A model generated the notes under the pieces. It had not been told where the DNA came from. It saw nothing but the letters and a program-made list of their open reading frames with translations, and searched no databases. This document shows, piece by piece, positions 21,517 through 27,509 of a DNA stretch of 27,509 nucleotides. The first letter of the stretch is position 1. Every line of letters begins with the position of its first letter. Source of the DNA: CAZYWA01 sp964650975 [NCBI: uncultured bacterium] (lineage in GTDB: Bacteria > JADJOY01); NCBI GenBank assembly GCA_964650975.1, contig CAZYWA010000025.1, positions 1 through 27,509 on the forward strand, in the 5' to 3' direction. The position numbers and the translations under genes are program-made.

Positions 21517-23250
21517 TCAGGGCGCAGGTGACGAGTCGGCGGGCTCTCGAGGCGTGGGCCGGGATGAGGGGACCGGCTGCGAGCCCGTGGGATCGAATCG
21601 GAACAGCACGACCCGTCGGTCCTCCTCCGTCACCGATGGCCATTCGCGAAGCTCCGCGAGGTACCGGAGCGGTACGCCGTGGAAGGTCCCGGGATACGAG
21701 CTGCCCACGACCTCCTCGTTGAGGAGATGCGTCACTCGCAAGCGGATCAGGGTGGGCACGTAGTCGGTGCCCGCGAGCACCACGTCTCGCACGTACGGAT
21801 AGTCGGCGACGAGGCCGTCGAGATTCATGACCGCCGGCTTCAGAGCCCACCCGAAGTAGCCACTGTCCCAGCTGCCGACGACGGAGCTGTCGGGGAGGTT
21901 GGCGTTCACCCACTCCGCGGCTTCGATCCAGCCGTTTTGCACGTAGGGCGGCGGGCCGCCATCCCAATGCCGCGCCGCGAGGTAGCCACCGCGGATTCCC
22001 AGGATCGCCAGCGCTCCCCAGATCCACCCGTGCGCGCGCCGTGCCCACGCGTGCTCTCTACGACGCGCGAGTGCGCGGAGTACCTCCCCCAGGCCGATGG
22101 CAGGCACCGTCGCGGCGGCGATGAACTCCGGGACGAAGTGCCAGAACTGCGGCCAGGTGGCCGCGCGGCCCGAGGCCACGATCAGCCAGTGGCCCAACAA
22201 GAACGCGCTGAACGGCAGAGCCGCGGGGAAGCGAGGGACGAGCTCGGCCGCGTCGCGTCGGAGGCCCGCGCGCGCGCTGGCGCAGGCGCAGCCGAGCGTC
22301 ACTCCCGCGATGGCCAGCGCGTGGAAGAGCGCCGCTCCCGCGCCCGAGCCTTCCACCAGTCCCGCGGTCCAGTCGGGTACGACCAGGTTCGGGATTCCAC
22401 TTCGCCCGAACACCTGTTCCGACCAGTGAAGCAGCTTCTCGAAGGCGAAGGATGAACCCCGGGAGTGAATCAGCACGCTCACCGGCCAGAAGGTGCCGAA
22501 GACCATCCGGTTGCCGACGAAATACGGCGCCAAGATCAGCACCAGCGAGAGCCCGAACGCCAGCACCGATCGCGTTCCCACCGCTCCGCGCGCGCGCTCG
22601 ACGAGCAGCACGCCCGCGAGGCAGAGCGTCAGCAACAGCGCGTCGAATCGTGCCAGGACGGTGAGGCCGGCGAGCGCGCCCAGCCACGCGTGACATGCGA
22701 CCGGATCCTCCACCGCGAGGCGAGTGCGCCGGCTCCACGCGAGGTAGAGACCGAGCAGCATGGGTGCGTAGATGGCGCTCTCCATGCCGTAAGTGAACCG
22801 GTAGATCGGCTGGGCGATGATCCACAGAAATCCGGCCAGCAGTCCCAGAGCGGGGGAGTAACGGAGGCCGAGCGTCGCGAAGATCCCCCAGCCCATCGCC
22901 ACGTGCAGCGTCACCACGAGCCACTGGGTGCCTTCGAGGAGCGACTGCTTGCCCGCGAAGCCACGCGCGAAGATCGCCAGGGCCCACTCCCACAGCGGTT
23001 GATACCCGTTCGTCGGCCGGATGCCGTCGAACGTCGAGCCCAACCCGCGCGACCAGTTGAACGCGATCTGCAGGTAATAGAACGCATCGTCCCCGATCAT
23101 GAAGTTGGGGAGGTTCTCCGGTGCCGGACCGATGAGCGCGGCCTTGCGGCGGACGAATTGCGCCGAGACCAAGAGCAGGAGGAGCGCCGCCGGGATCCAG
23201 GCGATCCGCGACGCGCGCGACTCGATCGGAGACCCGCTGGCGGATGGCAA
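21517..23250 (-). CDS. GT-C type polytopic membrane glycosyltransferase, paralogue of 19853-21493
   Basis: A 577-residue polytopic protein with TM1 at about 15-32 and loop motif MIGDDAFYYLQIAFNWSRGL (51-70, acidic pair D54/D55), then GSTFDGIRPTNGYQPLWEWA. This is almost identical in pattern to the neighbour at 19853-21493. The C-terminal part repeats the same landmarks: LPDSSVVGSWDSGYFGW and VMNLDGLVA. Overall similarity is otherwise modest, so the duplication is old. The first usable start is a TTG at 23250; no ATG or GTG occurs in frame before TM1, and no strong ribosome binding site is seen, so the exact start is uncertain. The C-terminal tail of about 25 residues is Pro/Ser-rich. Likely a periplasmic-facing sugar transferase of the same envelope-glycan system. 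Transcribed alone on the minus strand, divergent from the HEAT-repeat membrane protein. Confidence 0.8.
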   Translation of the reverse strand: MPSASGSPIESRASRIAWIPAALLLLLVSAQFVRRKAALIGPAPENLPNFMIGDDAFYYLQIAFNWSRGLGSTFDGIRPTNGYQPLWEWALAIFARGFAGKQSLLEGTQWLVVTLHVAMGWGIFATLGLRYSPALGLLAGFLWIIAQPIYRFTYGMESAIYAPMLLGLYLAWSRRTRLAVEDPVACHAWLGALAGLTVLARFDALLLTLCLAGVLLVERARGAVGTRSVLAFGLSLVLILAPYFVGNRMVFGTFWPVSVLIHSRGSSFAFEKLLHWSEQVFGRSGIPNLVVPDWTAGLVEGSGAGAALFHALAIAGVTLGCACASARAGLRRDAAELVPRFPAALPFSAFLLGHWLIVASGRAATWPQFWHFVPEFIAAATVPAIGLGEVLRALARRREHAWARRAHGWIWGALAILGIRGGYLAARHWDGGPPPYVQNGWIEAAEWVNANLPDSSVVGSWDSGYFGWALKPAVMNLDGLVADYPYVRDVVLAGTDYVPTLIRLRVTHLLNEEVVGSSYPGTFHGVPLRYLAELREWPSVTEEDRRVVLFRFDPTGSQPVPSSRPTPREPADSSPAP

Positions 23251-23506
23251 ACGCGCGATCGATTCCCGCCAGCTGGTGGCGTTTCAGGCGGGCACGGGTC
23301 GCGAGCCGACGCCGTTCATCCGGGCGGCGAAGCTTACTACCTGGACAAGCGCGCCGGACGCGCGATAGCCCACGTGCGGTTCCGGCGAGATTCCTGGGGC
23401 CGTGAGGGCGACGCGGACGGCTCATGAGTGCTTACCGGCCGGGGGCGAGGACGCTAGCCAAGCGCGGAGTCGAGCCGTCTCGTCGGCTCGGCACCTCGGA
23501 CGCTGC

Positions 23507-25564
23507 GTGACGAGCACGGGCCTGGCGGGAGTGGGCATTCCGGACTCCCGCTCCGCGCGGTGGTCCGCGGGTCGCGTCGCGTGGCTCGGGGTCCTCGGGA
23601 CCTACGCCGCGTGCGTGGTGCTCTACGCGACCGCGAAGCACCACCACTTCTTCTATTTCGACGAGTGGATCTACATCGAGAACGCGGACCGCGACCGTCT
23701 CGAGCACCTGCTCAGTCCCTACTTTTGGTACTTCCACCCGATCTCGTGGCGGGTCTATTTCGTCTCGTTGTTCCGGCTCTTCGGCCCCAGCCCGGCGGCC
23801 TTCCTGGTCGCGCAAGTCATTCTGTTGTGGGTCGCGGCGTTCGGGGTGCACCTGCTGCTGGTGCGGATCACCCGCCGCCACGCGCTCGGCTTCGTCGCCA
23901 ACCTGCTCTACATCGGAGCCACCGCCACCGCGACCGACGCTTACTGGAAGTCGTGCATCGCCTATCCGGTCGCGGCGTGCTTCGAAGTGGCGTTCCTGGC
24001 GCTGGTGCTCGAGATCGTGCTCGCCCGCGGCGCGTGGCCGAGGCTCGCCGGGCTCACCATCGTCGCCGCGCTGGCCTACTCGTGCGCGTGGATGTCGCGG
24101 AACAACGCGATCGTGCTGCCCTTCGCGCTGGTGGCGCTGTGGAGTGCCGGCCGCAGCCGCCGCTCGAACGCGGCCCTGGTGGCGCTGATCGGGATCGCGA
24201 TCGCGTCGCTCGCCTGGTACCGGCTCGATCTGGCGCCGGGCTCGGTGGGCTCGGCCGACGTCGCGCGCACCTACCGGCTCTCGAACGTGGCGGCGAGCTG
24301 GGTCTCGACGATCTTCGGTCCGCCCTGGCGCGTGGACGCGGAGCTCCTGAGCTTCATTCCCGGAATGCGCTGGGGATACCCGAGCTTCACCCTGTCGAAG
24401 GTGCTCGCCGGGCGGGTTCTGGTGCTCGGCGCGGTGCTCGCGAGCCTCGGGTCGCTACGCCGCACCGGCAATCCCCGTGAGCGTTTCACGGCGTACCTGT
24501 TCGTGGTGACCGCCGTTCAGCTCACCACGGCGACGCCGTTCGTTCACGATACGCCGCAGGTCGATCGAGTGCTCTACGAGCCCGCGATCTCGCTCTCGAT
24601 CGCGCTCGCCCTCACGTTGCATCGCGTCGCGCGCGCCGTCGCCACGGTGCTGGGCCGCGGCGTCGGGCCGAGTGCGTGGGCGGCCGTGCCGCGCGGTGCG
24701 GCGATCGCGGGAGGCATCGGACTCTGGCTCATGGCTCGCCACATGGCCGGGTTCGGCGGCGCCGACGAGTTCAACACGCGCCGCTGGGAGTGCATGTGGA
24801 GGCAGTTCCAGGACATCGAGTATCGAGTCCGGTTCGGTCCCATCGTCCTCGACCGGGAACCGAGCGGCACGGCCCGTGACGACGTGACGCAGTTCCTGGC
24901 CATGTCGCGGCTCTTCTGGCGTCCCGGCGGCGTCGGTGGCGCCCGGATCGGCGACCTCGCACCGGACGAGCCGGAAACTCTCCGGGTCTACGGCGGAGGC
25001 CGGATCTTCTACGTCGGGGTTCGTCCGGTGCGGCCGGACCGCTCGTGGACCGGCCCCGGCGAGTGTCCGCTGCCGGTGCGCTCGGTGCCCATCGCGATCG
25101 TGCCGCAGCCCGCCCGGGATCACGCCGACGACGCGCTGGCGCTGCCGCGTCCGGAGATCCTGGAGTCGTATGCGTCGGTGCCCGCTGCCACGTTGCGACG
25201 GGGCATGAATCACGGCACCTGGCGCGAGCGCTTCTTGAGCACGTCGTTTCTCGGCCTGCGGGGCGCAGCCGAGTTGCCGGCGCTCGAGCGAGCGCTCGAC
25301 TCCGACCGGTGGTACGTTCGCGAAGCCGCCGCGCAGGCCATCTCTCGCATGGACGAAGCGGCGATTCCCACGGTGCGCGATCTGGTCTCGTCGCGCTCGC
25401 CGCGGTCGCGCGAGCTAGGAGCGCGCATCCTGACCGAGCTCACGATCCACGACCCGGCTGCGCTCGACCAGATCGCGCGCTGGCTCGGCCACGCCGATCC
25501 ATGGGTGCGCGGCGCGGCGATGTCGAGCTGGGAGCGCTCTCGATCCGCGTCGCCCGCGCCATGA
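23507..25564 (+). CDS. Polytopic membrane protein (GT-C-like) with C-terminal HEAT repeats
   Basis: Predicted 685 residues from a GTG at 23507; the frame is open to a GTG at 23402, but the extra residues look non-coding and no ribosome binding site decides. TM1 is about 24-43, then HHHFFYFDEWIYIENADRDR (45-64), a loop with an acidic D52-E53 pair where GT-C enzymes place their catalytic residues. Further helices cover about 95-300 and 325-440. Residues about 440-585 are soluble. From about 587 to 680 the sequence has HEAT-like repeats: ELPALERALDSDRWYVREAA, IPTVRDLVSSRSPRSRELGA and LDQIARWLGHADPWVRGAAM. These resemble PBS-lyase-type HEAT units, which mediate protein contacts. A GT-C-like membrane core fused to HEAT repeats is unusual. 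The stop overlaps the start of the SGNH hydrolase gene (ATGA), so the two are probably co-expressed. Function not established. Confidence 0.75.
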   Translation: MTSTGLAGVGIPDSRSARWSAGRVAWLGVLGTYAACVVLYATAKHHHFFYFDEWIYIENADRDRLEHLLSPYFWYFHPISWRVYFVSLFRLFGPSPAAFLVAQVILLWVAAFGVHLLLVRITRRHALGFVANLLYIGATATATDAYWKSCIAYPVAACFEVAFLALVLEIVLARGAWPRLAGLTIVAALAYSCAWMSRNNAIVLPFALVALWSAGRSRRSNAALVALIGIAIASLAWYRLDLAPGSVGSADVARTYRLSNVAASWVSTIFGPPWRVDAELLSFIPGMRWGYPSFTLSKVLAGRVLVLGAVLASLGSLRRTGNPRERFTAYLFVVTAVQLTTATPFVHDTPQVDRVLYEPAISLSIALALTLHRVARAVATVLGRGVGPSAWAAVPRGAAIAGGIGLWLMARHMAGFGGADEFNTRRWECMWRQFQDIEYRVRFGPIVLDREPSGTARDDVTQFLAMSRLFWRPGGVGGARIGDLAPDEPETLRVYGGGRIFYVGVRPVRPDRSWTGPGECPLPVRSVPIAIVPQPARDHADDALALPRPEILESYASVPAATLRRGMNHGTWRERFLSTSFLGLRGAAELPALERALDSDRWYVREAAAQAISRMDEAAIPTVRDLVSSRSPRSRELGARILTELTIHDPAALDQIARWLGHADPWVRGAAMSSWERSRSASPAP

Positions 25565-26814
25565 CTCGCCGCCGCAAGCTTCTCTTCGTCACGTTGCTGG
25601 CGTGCGCCATGGGAACGGGGCTCCTGGCACTGGGCGAGATCTGGTTCCACGGGCTGGCGCTCTACGAGCGCCCGTGGCGGATCGCCTGGTTCCAGCGTCG
25701 CCCGACCACGATGCCGTACACCGATCCGGCGCGCAGCTTCCAGCCGGGGCTGGGCTGGGTGCGGACCCGCGAGAGCCCGTACGCGAAGGCGGGACGGATG
25801 AACTCGTGGGGCTATCCGGATGGCGAGTTCGGCCCCAAGAACGGACGTTTCCGGATCGCGCTGGTCGGTGACAGCGTCACCTTCGGCTCGGGCGTCAAGG
25901 ATCTCCACGCGATCTTCGGCTCGCTGGTGGAGGACATGCTCAACGCCGCGGCGCGGGAGCCGGGATCGTTCGAGGTCGTGAATCTCGGCACCGAGGGTTA
26001 CTCGATGGTGCAGATCTACGCGACGCTCGAGCACATCGTGTTCCGCTGGCTCGATCCCGATCTGGTGCTTTACGAGTTCAGCCCCAACGACTTCGTCGAC
26101 CTGGGGATCGAGGCCTACGAGACCGGGCAGCGCTATCCCAGCCAGTGCTTCGACGAGGAGCGGTTCGATTTTCGCGCGCCGCGCACCTACTTCGTTCGCG
26201 AGCGCATCCATTTCTGGCTGGAGAGCCACTCCTCGCTCTACGAGGAGCTGCGTTACCGGATGGCGCTCTTCCGGTACCAGGTGGTGCTGCCGCTGGTCGC
26301 CGAGCTCAACGCGCCGTCGGCGCCGCAGTGGGCCAAGGACGCCGGGGACCGCCTGCGCGAGCGATTTCCGTCGCTCCGGCCCTTCACACGGGCGTGCTCC
26401 GACGACAATCAGGGTTACGTGACGTTCGACAACCTGGTGGCTCTGTGCCGCGACGCGGGGCGTCCGCTGGTGGTCCTGTCGACGCCGACCTTCGAATTCC
26501 TCGACGATCCGGATCCGACGTATCAGATGTTCTTCGACTGGTATTTCGAGAAGCACCCCCAGGTGCCGCTCTGGAATCCGGTGGACGACATGCGTGCCGG
26601 GCTTCACGATCGCGGGCTCACCGGCCACGCGATCTGCGTCAGCGACCGCGACTGCCACCCCAACGAGCTCGGCCACCGGCTGATCGCGGAATCGCTGTTC
26701 CGCTTTCTCGCCCAGCAGCCAGGGGTGCGCGAGCGGTTACGCGATCCGCTCGTGGATCCTCGGTCGTTGCTGCCGCCGCCGGCTCAAGGCGACGCACCGC
26801 CCTCGAACCGATAG
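25561..26814 (+). CDS. Membrane-anchored SGNH/GDSL-fold hydrolase (possible acyl-ester hydrolase or acyltransferase)
   Basis: A 417-residue protein with an N-terminal signal anchor (residues 7-25, LLFVTLLACAMGTGLLALG) that would place the rest outside the cytoplasm. SGNH blocks are visible in order: block I RIALVGDSVTFGSGV (98-112) with nucleophile S105; block II VVNLGTEGYS (139-148) with G143; block III YEFSPNDFVDLG (171-182) with N176; block V RDCHPNELGHRLIAESLF (363-380) with D364 and H366. Ser, Gly, Asn and Asp/His are all present, so activity is likely. Such enzymes remove or transfer acyl (often acetyl) groups on polysaccharides, including alginate-type AlgJ/AlgX modifiers. The ATG at 25561 overlaps the HEAT-protein stop. 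The 3' end overlaps the converging gene by 31 bp. In a glycan locus a role in polysaccharide O-acylation or de-acylation is plausible but inferred. Confidence 0.85.
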   Translation: MTRRRKLLFVTLLACAMGTGLLALGEIWFHGLALYERPWRIAWFQRRPTTMPYTDPARSFQPGLGWVRTRESPYAKAGRMNSWGYPDGEFGPKNGRFRIALVGDSVTFGSGVKDLHAIFGSLVEDMLNAAAREPGSFEVVNLGTEGYSMVQIYATLEHIVFRWLDPDLVLYEFSPNDFVDLGIEAYETGQRYPSQCFDEERFDFRAPRTYFVRERIHFWLESHSSLYEELRYRMALFRYQVVLPLVAELNAPSAPQWAKDAGDRLRERFPSLRPFTRACSDDNQGYVTFDNLVALCRDAGRPLVVLSTPTFEFLDDPDPTYQMFFDWYFEKHPQVPLWNPVDDMRAGLHDRGLTGHAICVSDRDCHPNELGHRLIAESLFRFLAQQPGVRERLRDPLVDPRSLLPPPAQGDAPPSNR

Positions 26815-27509
26815 ACGGCGCTGACTCCGTCGCGCCCTTCGAACACCCGCGCTTCGCCGTGCTGGGCGAGAAAGCGGCGGATCGCGGGATCCACGTGCAC
26901 CGCCTCGTTCACGGACGGGGTCGTGACGATCCAGACCGGTCCTGGCGCCGCGAGCACCGCGGCGAGATCCACCAGTCGCGGCAACACCGGCGCACCGATG
27001 TAGTTGTCGATCGGCTTCCCGTCCGGTCCTTCGTGATAGGCGTCCCACAGATCGCGGTTCCCGTGCCACAGCCAGCCGTCGAGGTGGCCGGTGTAGACGT
27101 AGGTGTAGATCGGGTGCGTGCCGAGCACGCGATCGCCGGCGGCGAGATGAAGGGCGACGTAACGGCCGGTGCCCGCGGTGTCCCAGGTGAAGAGCACCTC
27201 GATGCTCGGCAGATAACGCCCGTCCTCGACCCGATCGGCGTGGGTGCGCTCCGCGATGCGCCACGACTGCAGGGGCGCGGCCTCGACGAGCCCGAAGCCG
27301 AGCGCCAGGGCGGCGCCGATCCACGAGCCGAGGCGGAGGCCGCGGTCGCCGGCGACGGTGGCGCCGACCGCCGCCGCGGCTCCGGCCGCGCATCCCGTGG
27401 CGAGCACGATGCCGAACGGCAGCAGGTGGAAGAGATAGCGCGGCACCGCGTGCGCCGCGCCGAACCCGAGCACCGCGATCGAGAGCACCGTCGCGGCACC
27501 GAGGACGAA
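26784..27509 (-). CDS. C-terminal part of a polytopic membrane glycosyltransferase (5' end outside the window)
   Basis: The frame is open from the right edge of the window to a TGA at 26784, so only the last 241 residues are seen. Two or three hydrophobic helices (ATVLSIAVLGFGAAHAVPRY, LFHLLPFGIVLATGCAAGAA and GSWIGAALALGFGLVEAAPL) are followed by a soluble C-terminal domain. The RYLFHLLPF element matches the 'RY..P..P' helix typical of GT39/GT-C proteins late in the membrane domain, and the C-terminal domain deals with a 'wIVttp' type Rossmann-like strand. This suggests yet another membrane glycosyltransferase or a related membrane protein of the locus. Its tail overlaps the tail of the SGNH hydrolase gene by 31 bp in the opposite direction. 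A GTG at 27488 is not the real start because the reading frame continues upstream. Confidence 0.7.
   Translation of the reverse strand, partial: FVLGAATVLSIAVLGFGAAHAVPRYLFHLLPFGIVLATGCAAGAAAAVGATVAGDRGLRLGSWIGAALALGFGLVEAAPLQSWRIAERTHADRVEDGRYLPSIEVLFTWDTAGTGRYVALHLAAGDRVLGTHPIYTYVYTGHLDGWLWHGNRDLWDAYHEGPDGKPIDNYIGAPVLPRLVDLAAVLAAPGPVWIVTTPSVNEAVHVDPAIRRFLAQHGEARVFEGRDGVSAVYRFEGGASP

Noticed and set aside
1-27509. tRNA or rRNA genes, insertion sequences, integrase or att sites.
   Set aside because: None recognised on either strand; no cloverleaf with a GTTCGA-type T arm in context, no transposase motifs and no flanking terminal repeats seen.

Overview
The window is high-GC DNA (third codon positions almost always G or C), probably from an uncultured Gram-negative bacterium of the Myxococcota, 'Eisenbacteria' or Planctomycetota kind. 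No rRNA, tRNA or taxonomic marker is present, so this is inferred only from GC content, the GT9 heptosyltransferase-family protein, and the many large GT-C membrane proteins. About 90% is coding. Genes are tightly packed, with stop/start overlaps of the GTGA, ATGA, TTGA and TGATG types and frequent GTG and TTG starts.

Left part (1-2442): a small accessory segment read on the minus strand. It holds the N-terminus of a membrane-anchored protein cut by the window edge, an HNH endonuclease with visibly lower GC, and a toxin-antitoxin operon. The operon runs Phd/VapB-type antitoxin, VapC-type PIN toxin, then a nucleotidyltransferase-fold protein whose 3' half looks decayed. A perfect 16-bp inverted repeat covers the antitoxin ribosome binding site.

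2482-8831: a secreted protein of unknown function (minus) is divergent from a 900-residue GT-C type membrane glycosyltransferase with a long C-terminal beta-rich region (plus). These are followed by a two-gene minus unit, a GT9 glycosyltransferase and a DPM1-like GT2 enzyme.

8832-9596: a 765-bp non-coding stretch rich in inverted repeats and dispersed repeat units, also the 3' end of the next operon.

9597-17527: an eight-gene minus-strand operon. In transcription order it is GT-C glycosyltransferase, Alg5-like GT2, NAD-dependent sugar epimerase/dehydratase, SDR reductase, Gfo/Idh/MocA oxidoreductase, GHMP sugar kinase (HddA-like), sugar-1-phosphate nucleotidyltransferase (HddC-like) and SIS isomerase (GmhA-like). 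Together they look like a pathway that isomerises, phosphorylates and activates a sugar (heptose-like by homology), modifies it by redox chemistry, and passes it through polyprenol-linked carriers to an envelope glycan.

17528-17851: a divergent intergenic region carrying the same repeat family as 8832-9596.

17852-27509: on the plus strand, a DegT-family PLP enzyme with His in place of the catalytic Lys (predicted sugar 3-dehydratase), a polyprenol-phosphate mannosyltransferase-like GT2, and a GT-C membrane protein. A paralogous GT-C protein converges on the minus strand. Then come a plus-strand membrane protein with C-terminal HEAT repeats, an SGNH-fold hydrolase, and the C-terminus of another membrane glycosyltransferase (minus) cut by the right edge. 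Overall the window is a cell-surface polysaccharide or glycolipid locus beside a small mobile or defence-like segment.
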